A DNA stretch of 64,000 bases from Solobacterium sp. (GCA_024693325.1 JAILLA010000100.1:62001-126000); one strand, 5' to 3'. Counted from the first letter of the stretch, positions 17,410-25,782 are shown. Notes: generated by a model from the letters alone, not told the origin. Numbers and translations: made by a program.

Positions 17410-18180
17410 ATGCTTGGTACTCTGCTGGCAATACCTGTATCAGTCGGACTGCTGGTATGGATATTGCGGATGAAAAGGTTTGAACCGTTTCCGAAATTCA
17501 CGTTGATAAAACTGCTGATCGCCGGATTTGCGGCTGTTACTTTATCCGGTATCCTGACGATCATAGGAGCAGTTATCAATCTGCTGATCCAGATCGGTCC
17601 TGAGCAGCTCGAACTGATGAAAGATGCTGAAAGCGCAGCACAGGTCCTTCAGCAGATCGTTAATACATCACGTGAACTTACAGCACAATCCTTATTGCTT
17701 GGATTTGCACGAACATTCATTCTGGTCGGTCTTGTTGAAGAATTTCTGAAATTTCTTTTTACGAAAATCGTTATGAGAAAAAAAGGTGTAGTCAACACCT
17801 GGATGGATGCTTTGCTGTGTTTCGCGATCACTGCTGTCAGCTTCCAGATGATCGAAGATGTTCAGTTTTCTTCCGGAAGTATTCTGACGGTGATCTTCAG
17901 GGCATTGTCCCCCTTCCACTTTACATTTGCTGTGATCATGGGATATTTCTACGGCCTTGGCAAAGTCAGAGGAAACGGACTCTATACGATTGCTGCGATC
18001 GTAGTTCCGGCGCTTATCCATACGATGTATGATTTTTCGATCAATCTGCTGAACCGCAGCGATCAGTTCTTCAGCCTGACGCTGGTCATGCTCATTCTCA
18101 TGTTAATCCTGACGGTGATCATGATCCTGAAGCTCAGAAAATGGCACAGAGAAGGAACACTGGACATTTATATTTATTGA
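17410..18180 (+). CDS. PrsW family intramembrane glutamic-type protease
   Basis: This is a multi-pass membrane protein of 256 residues with about seven hydrophobic helices. PrsW proteases cut membrane-bound anti-sigma factors or other membrane substrates. The family motifs are present: VEEFLKFLF (Glu110-Glu111), FQMIED (Glu149), SPFHFTFAVIMGYFYG (His170) and PALIHTMYDF (His204). GAGAGG lies 7 bases before the ATG. No sigma or anti-sigma gene is adjacent, so the substrate is unknown. The divergent gene encodes the giant surface protein, which makes a role in envelope control possible but unproven. Confidence 0.85.
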   Translation: MLGTLLAIPVSVGLLVWILRMKRFEPFPKFTLIKLLIAGFAAVTLSGILTIIGAVINLLIQIGPEQLELMKDAESAAQVLQQIVNTSRELTAQSLLLGFARTFILVGLVEEFLKFLFTKIVMRKKGVVNTWMDALLCFAITAVSFQMIEDVQFSSGSILTVIFRALSPFHFTFAVIMGYFYGLGKVRGNGLYTIAAIVVPALIHTMYDFSINLLNRSDQFFSLTLVMLILMLILTVIMILKLRKWHREGTLDIYIY

Positions 18181-18190
18181 ACCGGTTTGA

Positions 18191-18222
18191 GACGACATCA
18201 CTGATCTGATGCCGTTTTTTTT
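18191..18222 (+). terminator. Terminator of the PrsW gene
   Basis: A short hairpin CG.CATCA-CTGATC-TGATG.CG is followed by eight T residues, 10 bp after the stop codon. Confidence 0.75.
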
Positions 18223-18233
18223 GATGCATCAAC

Positions 18234-18269
18234 GAAAAAAGCCGCTCAGTTTTTTGCGGCTGAGCAGCT
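18234..18269 (-). terminator. Terminator of the hydrogenase operon
   Basis: On the minus strand AGCTGCTCAG pairs with CTGAGCGGCT (one G-U pair) around a CCGCAAAAAA loop and is followed by TTTTTTCG. It lies 16 bp after the hydA stop. Confidence 0.85.
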
Positions 18270-18284
18270 TTCATGTTTCAGGGA

Positions 18285-20048
18285 TTACTTCAGAATATTG
18301 AAGCGTGTTCTCGGAGTGTAGCTTGTGTGCAGGAGTTCTTCTGCCAGCTCACTGCCCGGTTCTCCAAGGTAGTTGTTGTAAAGATCCTGGATCTGAGGGT
18401 TATCGGAAGATACACGCAGCTCTTTGATCTGGTCTTCATCATAGAGCGCCTTCATACGAAGCTTCTTGTAATCATATCCGATCTTGCCGTTCTTGATCTT
18501 GCTGGATACGATCGGCTGACCGCCGCCGTTGATGCATCCGCCAGGGCAGCCCATGATCTCGATGAATGTGTACTTGCTTGTTCCTGCTTTGACTTCTTCC
18601 AGAAGAGGCTTTGCACAAGACATACTGGAAGCGATCGCGATCCAGAGCTTTGTACCGTTGAGATCGACCTCAGCTTCTTTAACACCGGCCATACCACGGC
18701 ATACTTCGAAGTCTACAGGTTCAAGCTTCTTTCCTTCCAGCTTCTGCTTGACTGTTCTCAGAGCAGCTTCCATAACACCGCCGGAAGCGCCGAAGATAAC
18801 GCCGGCACCAGTATAGTCACCAAGCAGTGAAGGATCGAATTCTTCATCAGGAAGTTCTGTGAAGTCGATGCCATAGAGTTTGATCAGACGTGCAAGTTCC
18901 CTTGTTGTCAGAACTGCGTCTACGTCAACATAATCCGTTGTCTTGCATTCAGGTCTGACGATTTCAGCCTTCTTAGCGATACAAGGCATGATGGATACAA
19001 CATAGATATCCTTCGGATCAATGTTCATATGTTCTGCCCAGTAAGACTTAACAACAGCACCGAACATCATATGCGGGCTCTTTGCGGAGGACAGATGAGG
19101 AAGCAGTTCAGGATATTCGAATTCGATGTAACGGATCCAGCCCGGTGAGCAGGATGTGAACATCGGAAGTGTTCCGCCGTGAGTCAGTCTTTCAAGGAGT
19201 TCGTTTCCTTCTTCCATGATCGTCAGGTCAGCAGCGAAGTTTGTATCATAGACACGGTCGAATCCGCATCTTCTCAGTGCAGCGACCATCTTGCCTGTAA
19301 CACGTGTGCCGATCGGCATGCCGAATTCTTCACCGAGAGCAGCTCTGACAGCCGGAGCAGTCTGAACAACGACGACCTTGTTCGGGTCATTCAGTGCTTT
19401 GACAACATCGTTGACTGCTTCTTTTTCAGTAAGAGCACCAACAGGGCAGTTAATGACGCACTGACCGCACTGCATGCAGTTGACATCATTGAAGCTGACA
19501 TTGTAGATCGGTGCAACGATCGTCTGGAATCCGCGGTTTTCAAGTCCGAGGATACCGAGTCCCTGTACCTTTTTGCATGTTTCAACGCAGCGTCCGCAGA
19601 GAACACACTTGGATGTATCTCTGACGATACCTGTACTGAAATCATCAAATGTTGCAGGTGTGTGTTCACCTTCAAACTTATTCTCACGGATGTTCAGTTC
19701 ATCGCACAGTTTCTGCAGTTCGCACTTCTGGTTGCGTTTGCAGGACAGGCAGTTTTTGTTGTGGTTGGACATGATCAGTTCAACAGTGTTGCGGCGTCCC
19801 TTGAGAGCGCGGTCACTGTTTGTGAACACTTCCATACCTTCACTGACCGGTGTCGTGCATGCGGACAGCAGAGCTCTGCCGTTCTTTACTTCAACCAGGC
19901 AGACACGGCATGCGCCTGATTTGTTAATGTCTTTGAGATAGCAGAGTGTAGGAATATGAATTCCGGCACGCTGCGCAGCCTGCAGAACGGTATCACCCTT
20001 CTCTGCAGTTACATTGATATTGTTAATCTTCAAATGTACTTCTGTCAT
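18285..20048 (-). CDS. hydA: [FeFe]-hydrogenase catalytic subunit (HndD/HydA type)
   Basis: This is the catalytic subunit of an NADH/ferredoxin-linked [FeFe]-hydrogenase, 587 residues. It has an N-terminal [2Fe-2S] domain (Cys36, 47, 50, 64) and a His-Cys [4Fe-4S] site (His96, Cys100, 103, 109). Two ferredoxin clusters follow (CVLCGRCVETC, 148-158; CMQCGQCVINC, 191-201). The H-cluster domain has L1 TSCSPGW (298-304), L2 MPCIAKKAE (354-362) and L3 MGCPGGCINGGGQP (499-512), plus the C-terminal small-subunit helix. L1 has Ser where the classic motif TSCCPxW has its second Cys. It is the last gene of the operon, after the NuoF-like subunit, with GGAAGGGG before the ATG. No maturase genes (hydE/F/G) are in the window. 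Confidence 0.95.
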   Translation of the reverse strand: MTEVHLKINNINVTAEKGDTVLQAAQRAGIHIPTLCYLKDINKSGACRVCLVEVKNGRALLSACTTPVSEGMEVFTNSDRALKGRRNTVELIMSNHNKNCLSCKRNQKCELQKLCDELNIRENKFEGEHTPATFDDFSTGIVRDTSKCVLCGRCVETCKKVQGLGILGLENRGFQTIVAPIYNVSFNDVNCMQCGQCVINCPVGALTEKEAVNDVVKALNDPNKVVVVQTAPAVRAALGEEFGMPIGTRVTGKMVAALRRCGFDRVYDTNFAADLTIMEEGNELLERLTHGGTLPMFTSCSPGWIRYIEFEYPELLPHLSSAKSPHMMFGAVVKSYWAEHMNIDPKDIYVVSIMPCIAKKAEIVRPECKTTDYVDVDAVLTTRELARLIKLYGIDFTELPDEEFDPSLLGDYTGAGVIFGASGGVMEAALRTVKQKLEGKKLEPVDFEVCRGMAGVKEAEVDLNGTKLWIAIASSMSCAKPLLEEVKAGTSKYTFIEIMGCPGGCINGGGQPIVSSKIKNGKIGYDYKKLRMKALYDEDQIKELRVSSDNPQIQDLYNNYLGEPGSELAEELLHTSYTPRTRFNILK

Positions 20049-20066
20049 TTTGTCGTGCCCCTTCCT

Positions 20067-21863
20067 TTAACCTCTAATAACTGCACCGAATCGGCAAGCA
20101 TTCATACAGCTTCCGCACTTGATGCACTTGGATTCATCGATGACGTAAGGCTCTTTGCCAGGTACGCCGCTGATCGCTCCAACAGGGCACTGTCTAGCGC
20201 ACATGGAGCACTTACGGCACTTGTCAGGATCGATCTTGTATGTGAGCAGATCCTTACATACGCCTGCAGGACATTTCTTATCAACGATATGTGCAACGTA
20301 TTCATCACGGAAATGATGCAGTGTGGAAAGGATCGGGTTAGCTGCTGTCTGACCAAGTCCGCACAGAGCGGTATCTTTGATCTCATAGCAGAGCTGTTCC
20401 ATTTCATCCAGCATTTCCATTGTGCCTTCACCCTTGGTGATCTTTGTCAGCATTTCAAGCAGACGCTTTGTACCGACACGGCACGGTGTGCACTTACCGC
20501 ATGATTCATCGACGATGAATTCCATGTAGAAACGGGCAACGTCGACCATACAGTTGTCTTCATCGAGAACGATCATACCGCCGGAACCCATCATGGAGCC
20601 TGCAGCGATCAGTGTATCGTAGTCGATCGGTGTATCGAGTTCTCTCTCTGTCAGACAGCCGCCGCTCGGACCGCCGGTCTGTACAGCTTTGAATGACTTG
20701 TTGTTCGGGCAGCCGCCGCCGATCTCATAAATGATCTCACGCAGTGTTGTACCCATCGGGATCTCGACCAGACCTGTATTCTTGATCTTTCCGCCGAGTG
20801 CGAATACTTTCGTACCCTTGGATTTTTCTGTACCGATGGAGGAATACCATTCAGCACCGTTCAGAAGGATCTGCGGAACGTTTGCGAGTGTTTCAACGTT
20901 GTTGATGCTGGTAGGCTTGCCCCATACGCCGGATACTGCAGGGAACGGCGGTTTCGGGTTCGGCATACCGCGCTTGCCTTCAATGGATGCGATCAGAGCT
21001 GTTTCTTCACCGCATACGAATGCGCCGGCACCGAGTCTGATCTCGATATCGAAATCAAATCCTGAACCGAAGATGTTCTTGCCGAGGAGTCCGAGTTCTT
21101 TTGCCTGCTTGATTGCGACCTTCAGTCTGTGGACAGCGATCGGATATTCAGCACGGATATAGATATAACCGAGGTGAGCACCTACTGCATAAGCCATGAT
21201 AGCCATACCTTCGATGATCGCATTCGGGTCACCTTCCAGAATGGAACGGTCCATGAATGCACCCGGGTCGCCTTCGTCGGCGTTGCAGATGACGTATTTC
21301 TCATCACCGGGCTGGTCTTTTTCAAACTGCCATTTTACACCGGTCGGGAAGCCTGCGCCGCCGCGTCCTCTCAGGCCGGATTTCTTCATTTCGTCAATTA
21401 CTTCCTGAGGCGTCATTTCAGTCAGTACTTTACCAAGAGCAGAATAGCCGTCCATTGCGATATATTCGGAAATGTCTTCCGGATTGATCTTACCGCAGTT
21501 TCTCAGAGCGATACGCTGCTGTTTCTCATAGAACTTGATCTTGTCGATATCGACGATCTTTTCGCCTGTCTTCAGATCTTCATCACTGAGTTCGAGATCT
21601 TTGACGACACGGCCTTTATAGATGTGCTCAGCGACGATACGCTCAGCATCTTCAGGCTTTACATGGCTGTAGAAGATCTTATCAGGATAAACAGCTACGA
21701 TCGGACCCTTCTGGCAGAGACCGAAGCATCCGGTCTTGACTACCTTAACTTCGTTTTCAAGTCCGTACTTCTTCAACGCTTCTTCAAAATTTTCAACGAT
21801 CTGCGCCGAGTTGCTGGCACTGCAGCCCGTACCGGCACAGGTTAATATGTTCATGCGATACAT
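20067..21863 (-). CDS. hydB: NADH-binding flavin subunit of the hydrogenase (NuoF/HndC-like)
   Basis: This 598-residue subunit passes electrons between NADH, FMN and Fe-S clusters in multimeric hydrogenases. A thioredoxin-like [2Fe-2S] domain opens the protein (Cys9, 14, 46, 50). The NuoF core follows with GLRGRGGAGFPTGVKW and NADEGDPGAFMDRSILEGDP for FMN/NADH. Next is the SLBB region and a cluster domain (SCGKCTPCRVGTKRLLEML). Two C-terminal ferredoxin clusters end the protein (CRKCSMCARQC, CIKCGSCMNAC). GGGAGG lies eight bases before the ATG. It sits between the small 2Fe-2S protein and hydA. Confidence 0.95.
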   Translation of the reverse strand: MYRMNILTCAGTGCSASNSAQIVENFEEALKKYGLENEVKVVKTGCFGLCQKGPIVAVYPDKIFYSHVKPEDAERIVAEHIYKGRVVKDLELSDEDLKTGEKIVDIDKIKFYEKQQRIALRNCGKINPEDISEYIAMDGYSALGKVLTEMTPQEVIDEMKKSGLRGRGGAGFPTGVKWQFEKDQPGDEKYVICNADEGDPGAFMDRSILEGDPNAIIEGMAIMAYAVGAHLGYIYIRAEYPIAVHRLKVAIKQAKELGLLGKNIFGSGFDFDIEIRLGAGAFVCGEETALIASIEGKRGMPNPKPPFPAVSGVWGKPTSINNVETLANVPQILLNGAEWYSSIGTEKSKGTKVFALGGKIKNTGLVEIPMGTTLREIIYEIGGGCPNNKSFKAVQTGGPSGGCLTERELDTPIDYDTLIAAGSMMGSGGMIVLDEDNCMVDVARFYMEFIVDESCGKCTPCRVGTKRLLEMLTKITKGEGTMEMLDEMEQLCYEIKDTALCGLGQTAANPILSTLHHFRDEYVAHIVDKKCPAGVCKDLLTYKIDPDKCRKCSMCARQCPVGAISGVPGKEPYVIDESKCIKCGSCMNACRFGAVIRG

Positions 21864-21866
21864 GAA

Positions 21867-22238
21867 TTATGCCTCCCTTTTAGCAGCATCTACGGTATAT
21901 TCGTCAACGATCTGACCTTTTCCGATGTGCTCAGCTAAAATCTTGTCGGCCTTTTCAGGTGTTACATGAACGTAAGTCGTATGAGATCCGTCCTTCCCGT
22001 AAACCTCAACGATCGGTTCATAAACACACATACCGATGCATCCTGTCTGAGTAACAACACAGTTATAGTCTTTATCTGCTGTCTCTTCGACAAGACGATT
22101 CAGCACCGGACGCGCACCGGCAGCGATTCCGCATGTTGCCATACCGACAACAACTCTGTAATCTTTTCCGCCTTCACGCATCTCAACTTTTTTAAGTGCT
22201 TCTTCACGCATTCTTTTCAGATCTTCCAGGCTCTTCAT
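21867..22238 (-). CDS. Thioredoxin-like [2Fe-2S] ferredoxin subunit (HndB-like)
   Basis: This 123-residue protein matches the small HndB-type subunit of tetrameric hydrogenases. The N-terminal helix is charged; the fold then carries VVVGMATCGIAAGA, NCVVTQTGCIGMC and EPIVEVYGKDG. Four cysteines (in ATCG, NCVV, TGC and GMC) can hold a [2Fe-2S] cluster. It probably relays electrons between the flavin and catalytic subunits. It starts with AAGGAGG and a 4-bp overlap with the upstream HATPase gene, and lies 3 bp from hydB. Confidence 0.88.
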   Translation of the reverse strand: MKSLEDLKRMREEALKKVEMREGGKDYRVVVGMATCGIAAGARPVLNRLVEETADKDYNCVVTQTGCIGMCVYEPIVEVYGKDGSHTTYVHVTPEKADKILAEHIGKGQIVDEYTVDAAKREA

Positions 22239-22789
22239 TGTAAGTCCTCCTTCACATGTTCAATCCCTTCATTAATATAATCCTTCACCCACAGAAGTAT
22301 TTCCGGCTCAAGCAGACTGACGCCGTCCAGCATGGCTTTGACTTCATCGGACTGAAAGATAAAATCTGACTTGTCATTTGAATATTTCAGAACATAGCTG
22401 ATATTTTCATCAGCCTGTATGCAGTACATCATCATTTCACCGATATTTCCGAGAGGCGGTGTATCGATCCAGTCTCTCTGAAGTTCGGCAGTGATGAGGG
22501 TTCCCGTGCCGGGCCGGCTGTTGATCTCAAAACGGCCGTTGCACATATCCGTGAGTCCCTTGAAGAAAGCGACCCCCATACCCACTTTTCTGGTTTTTCT
22601 TGTTGTTGTGAACGGATCCGTGACTTTTGCGACAAACTCTTCCGTCATGCCTTTTCCGTCATCTTCCAGATGTACCTGGATCAGGTTTTCTTTTTCGGAT
22701 TCCGTTATTGTCAGGTAGATGTGCGATGCACCTGCGTGGATACTGTTCATCAGCAGTTCCAGGATCTGCATCGCAAGGTCTTCCATCAT
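22235..22789 (-). CDS. HATPase (histidine-kinase-like ATP-binding) protein
   Basis: This 184-residue protein has a GHKL ATPase fold but no visible phospho-accepting His domain. The N-box is LLMNSIHAGASH (about residues 13-24), G1 is DDGKGMT, and G2 is VGMGVAFFKGL followed by RPGTGTLITAEL. The C-terminal 70 residues (from about 115) have no domain I can name. It may act as a partner-switch kinase or an ATP-dependent regulator. It overlaps both neighbours by 4 bp, so its product is made in proportion with the hydrogenase subunits. It is a member of the regulatory block 22235-25780. Confidence 0.8.
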   Translation of the reverse strand: MMEDLAMQILELLMNSIHAGASHIYLTITESEKENLIQVHLEDDGKGMTEEFVAKVTDPFTTTRKTRKVGMGVAFFKGLTDMCNGRFEINSRPGTGTLITAELQRDWIDTPPLGNIGEMMMYCIQADENISYVLKYSNDKSDFIFQSDEVKAMLDGVSLLEPEILLWVKDYINEGIEHVKEDLQ

Positions 22790-23487
22790 TGCAAATCACC
22801 CCACAGTCGTGCAACCGTATCTTCGGAGATCTCATTGACGGCTTCTGATATGTCGATCAGTGTGTGTGCATCGGAATCGATCAGCCATTCCGTTTCATTT
22901 TCCTTGATCCACGGATTGCGTGCAATCACTTCCTTGATCTGTTCCGGACGTTTGATCTCCAGACCGTCATACGGCAGATCCGGCGGAATGAATCCAAGCT
23001 GTGTCGTTACGGAGTTTTTACGGTCAACGACATGTGCGAGTATTGCTTTTCCGCCTGTCCGGTGTATCTCCTCCACACATTCATCCAGTGTAGCTGTCAG
23101 AGATACGATCAGAAGCTGCGGTTCTTTTCCGATGATCTCATCGTTTGCGTTCATGATCAGCTGGTTTCCGAAATAGTTTTCATCATTCGGAATTCCCGGC
23201 ATATGCGCATCGATCCACGGCTGCAGTGACAGAGCGGCTTCCAGCCTTCTGTACAGTGCAAGCACATGAACTTCTTCACTGCTTTCCAGTTCTGCTCCGA
23301 ATAACATGCCGATACCGATATTACGGGCGGCTTCTGCACAGGCAGGCAGCTGTTTCGTGGAGTTGTGATCCGTCACTGCGATCAGATCCAGTCCTTTGAT
23401 CAGTGCCATATTGCAGATGTTGTTCGGAGTCATTTCGTTTTCAGCACAGGGTGACAGACAGCTGTGCATATGCAGATCATAGAACAT
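22786..23487 (-). CDS. PHP domain phosphoesterase-like protein
   Basis: This 233-residue PHP-fold protein keeps the metal-binding signature: DLHMHSCLSPC (HxH, residues 4-14), VTDHNS (38-43), GAELE, AHVVDR, and the C-terminal DSDAH. PHP proteins hydrolyse phosphate esters, often histidinol phosphate, polymerase proofreading products or nucleotides. The substrate here is unknown. Because it is fused into the hydrogenase operon by 1- to 4-bp overlaps with DRTGG and HATPase genes, it could remove a regulatory phosphate. That is inference. Confidence 0.85.
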   Translation of the reverse strand: MFYDLHMHSCLSPCAENEMTPNNICNMALIKGLDLIAVTDHNSTKQLPACAEAARNIGIGMLFGAELESSEEVHVLALYRRLEAALSLQPWIDAHMPGIPNDENYFGNQLIMNANDEIIGKEPQLLIVSLTATLDECVEEIHRTGGKAILAHVVDRKNSVTTQLGFIPPDLPYDGLEIKRPEQIKEVIARNPWIKENETEWLIDSDAHTLIDISEAVNEISEDTVARLWGDLQ

Positions 23488-23819
23488 CAGACACCCAGCT
23501 CGATCAGTTTTCTGGCTGTTTCAAATACAGGCAGATCACTTTCAATCAGAACCAGATCTTCATCTTCTGCCCTGGAGATCACATTCTCGGGGAAATGAGC
23601 CCCTTCAGCAAGTATCACACAGGAGAATTCTCTCAGCACGGCTACGGCGATGACATTGATATGACTCTGTACCGTGATCCATGCCTGATCCGGCTGTCCT
23701 TTGCCCATGACCCAGCTCAGCAGGTCGCTGCAGTATGCGCCGTTGATCTCCTTCGTGACATCAGCATCTTTGGTGACAGGCTTCCATCCTGTCTGTTCAA
23801 TCAGCTGTTGGATTGTCAT
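23487..23819 (-). CDS. DRTGG domain-containing protein
   Basis: This small protein (110 residues) has the DRTGG-like fold known from CBS-linked and phosphotransacetylase proteins. Visible features are an N-terminal ISDV-like segment (TKEINGAYCSDLLSWVMG), a core INVIAVAVLREFSCVILAEG, and a C-terminal LIESDLPVFETARKLIELG. The function is unknown; nucleotide or ligand sensing is often suggested. It overlaps the degenerate hydrogenase gene by 23 bp and touches the PHP gene by one base. A second DRTGG-type gene (25421-25780) occurs in the same operon. Confidence 0.78.
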   Translation of the reverse strand: MTIQQLIEQTGWKPVTKDADVTKEINGAYCSDLLSWVMGKGQPDQAWITVQSHINVIAVAVLREFSCVILAEGAHFPENVISRAEDEDLVLIESDLPVFETARKLIELGV

Positions 23820-24999
23820 CGGATCCTCCTTTGATAGCCGCTAATACACGGCAATCGCTAACGTTTTTCCTGCCTTTTGCGATCTCCTCAGCCATGATCC
23901 TGCATGTCTGCATGCCGCAGGCACTGCAGTCATAACCGGGAAGATGTTCCAGTACTTCATTCACGCGGTTGAAGTACTGCATTTTTTCTTTGAACGAGCG
24001 TCCGTCTTTCCGTTCATTGATCACTGTACCGTACAGATCTTCCAGAGGCAGGTCTGTTACAGGCAGTCTGCGTTTTCCGGTCAGTTCATCAATGTTGTTG
24101 CGGTTCAGATAGCTGTTGCCCCAGAGCAGATGTCCGCCAATGCATCCATTGAAGCAAGGGAACAGATACAGCAGCTTGAACGTATCCAGAAGTCCGAATT
24201 CTTCCATGTTCAGGATACTGTTGATCTTGTCATATCCGTCTGCGATCAGGTAATCCGGACGCTGCATCATAACAGCAGGATTGCATGACTGCAGACCTTC
24301 CCTGCAGAGCGTTACATCGATCTTCCCCTTTTTCATGTTCTTTTTGATCTTGGGGAATATATCGACCAGAGCGACAGCATGATCGGTCTCATAATGCTGT
24401 CCGCCGTACGGGTATTTCGCAAGTGTAAGCTTGGACTCACACTCACAGAACAGGAATATTCCGATCTTGTCCCCGCCCGGACGTTTTCTGATCTGTCTGG
24501 CCATGATCTCGCTGGGATAATTGAGCGGGATCATGTGTTCCATCAGCATCGGGTATGTCGTTTCAACCAGACGGTTGACGACCGGGCAGAATGAGGCAAT
24601 GCCGCCTCCTTCGCTCATTTCCGATGCGATGCGCCATGTTTCTTCCATCAGCTGGCCTTCCAGCGGTGAAAGGTCAACAACCTCATCAAATCCGAGTGAT
24701 TTGATCGCGTAAAACAATTCTTCTGCTTCTTCAATGCTCGCGCAGCTGCTGCTGAGTGAGCTTGGAAGCATACATACGGTATAGTCGTAGCTTGCAATAT
24801 CATCCAACGTACTGCCCTGGGCGATGAGTCCCCTGCTGTGGCATGCTCTGATGCATTGCCCGCAGTTGATGCAGCGCTCCTGGTTGACATGGATCCGGCT
24901 CTTTTCCATTGTCAATGCAGATGTCGGACAGGCTTTCACGCATTTCAGGCACTTGACGCACCTGGATAATGTATACGTTACAGCAGATTTCCTGTTCAT
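23797..24999 (-). CDS. Degenerate [FeFe]-hydrogenase domain protein, probable redox/H2 sensor
   Basis: The 400-residue protein starts with two ferredoxin clusters (CVKCLKCVKAC, 14-24; CINCGQCIRAC, 43-53). It continues with a hydrogenase large-subunit-like domain that has lost catalytic motifs. L1 reads IASFCPVVNRLVE, L2 FLFCECESKL and L3 LFPCFNGCIGG; the GGGQP tail and the TSC part of L1 are missing. One Cys in each of L1 and L2 and two in L3 remain, enough to bind a cluster. A C-terminal [4Fe-4S] motif follows (DCSACGMQTCRIMAEEI...SDC). It is a sensor or scaffold candidate, not an enzyme. It overlaps the RsbW-like gene by 4 bp. Confidence 0.85.
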   Translation of the reverse strand: MNRKSAVTYTLSRCVKCLKCVKACPTSALTMEKSRIHVNQERCINCGQCIRACHSRGLIAQGSTLDDIASYDYTVCMLPSSLSSSCASIEEAEELFYAIKSLGFDEVVDLSPLEGQLMEETWRIASEMSEGGGIASFCPVVNRLVETTYPMLMEHMIPLNYPSEIMARQIRKRPGGDKIGIFLFCECESKLTLAKYPYGGQHYETDHAVALVDIFPKIKKNMKKGKIDVTLCREGLQSCNPAVMMQRPDYLIADGYDKINSILNMEEFGLLDTFKLLYLFPCFNGCIGGHLLWGNSYLNRNNIDELTGKRRLPVTDLPLEDLYGTVINERKDGRSFKEKMQYFNRVNEVLEHLPGYDCSACGMQTCRIMAEEIAKGRKNVSDCRVLAAIKGGSDDNPTAD

Positions 25000-25424
25000 T
25001 CTTCTACCCTGAATGTCAGGAAGATACTTGTACCGGCCGGAGATGATTCAATTGTGAATTCATCTGATACACGTTTGATGTTCGGAAGGCCCATGCCCGC
25101 TCCGAATCCGAGTTCTCTCGCCTTTTTGCTGGCAGTTGACCATCCGGGAGTCATTGCTTTTTCAAGATCCGGAATGCCGGGGCCGTTATCCTGGAAGATC
25201 AGATGGATCATGCCATCTTCCGTTACATCAAGATAAACAACACCGCCCCAGGCATGGATGATCATGTTGATCTCTGCCTCATAGGCTGCCACTGCGATCC
25301 GACGCATGACTTTCGGATCAACTCCAACCTGTTTCAGTGTGGATTTGATCTGGCTGGATGCCATACCGGCATTTGCATAATCGTCACGCTCAACGTGGAA
25401 TTCCTTCTGAAGAATCTTATTCAT
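24996..25424 (-). CDS. RsbW/anti-sigma-type serine kinase ATPase
   Basis: This 142-residue GHKL ATPase resembles anti-sigma factors RsbW and SpoIIAB. It has the N-box AAYEAEINMIIHAWGG, G1 DNGPGIPD and the lid/G2 segment GFGAGMGLPNIKRVSD, ending in PAGTSIFLTFR. No sigma factor or anti-anti-sigma gene is next to it, so its partner may be one of the DRTGG or Fe-S proteins in the operon. The start at 25422-25424 forms an ATGA overlap with the upstream DRTGG gene, which is why the 13 further upstream codons are excluded. Confidence 0.85.
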   Translation of the reverse strand: MNKILQKEFHVERDDYANAGMASSQIKSTLKQVGVDPKVMRRIAVAAYEAEINMIIHAWGGVVYLDVTEDGMIHLIFQDNGPGIPDLEKAMTPGWSTASKKARELGFGAGMGLPNIKRVSDEFTIESSPAGTSIFLTFRVEE

Positions 25425-25780
25425 GATATTGAACCTAAACCCTGTCCATAAAGGATACCGCATGTTTCATACATCGTATATGTTGTAGTAAACAGGTTGA
25501 TATCCATACTCTGAGCCATCATCAGATCAGCCCCTGCCAGTTTTTTGCCGCGGACAAACAGTACTGTTTCAAGATCCAGCATTTCCGCGGTGCGCAACAC
25601 CTGGGCATTGCACAGACCGGTGATCAGAATCGTGTGCTCAAATTCGTCCTGAATCAATGCCAATGCGTCTGACATCAGGTCACTGGCGAACGCAGCTTTA
25701 TAGTCTTTTGTCAGACGTTCTTCATTACTGACCACCAGGGGTTCGGCATGTACTGCCCTGATGATGTCGCTGCACAGCAT
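25421..25780 (-). CDS. DRTGG-like domain protein
   Basis: This 119-residue protein shares the pattern of the second DRTGG protein in the operon. It opens MLCSDIIRAVHAEPLVV, continues with AAFASDLMSDALAL (an ASDLMSD segment like YCSDLLSW in its paralogue), ILITGLCNAQVLRTAEML and VLFVRGKKLAGADLMMAQS. Function unknown. It follows the NuoE-like gene by 2 bp without a strong ribosome site, so translation is probably coupled. Confidence 0.75.
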   Translation of the reverse strand: MLCSDIIRAVHAEPLVVSNEERLTKDYKAAFASDLMSDALALIQDEFEHTILITGLCNAQVLRTAEMLDLETVLFVRGKKLAGADLMMAQSMDINLFTTTYTMYETCGILYGQGLGSIS

Positions 25781-25782
25781 GA

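Noticed and set aside
22786-23487. PHP protein read as a second polymerase or histidinol phosphatase
   Set aside because: It is a stand-alone PHP domain with no polymerase or HisK family extras and no histidine genes nearby, so no specific substrate is assigned.
23944-24288. Small plus-strand frames inside the degenerate hydrogenase gene
   Set aside because: They are shadows of a gene with clear Cys motifs on the minus strand.
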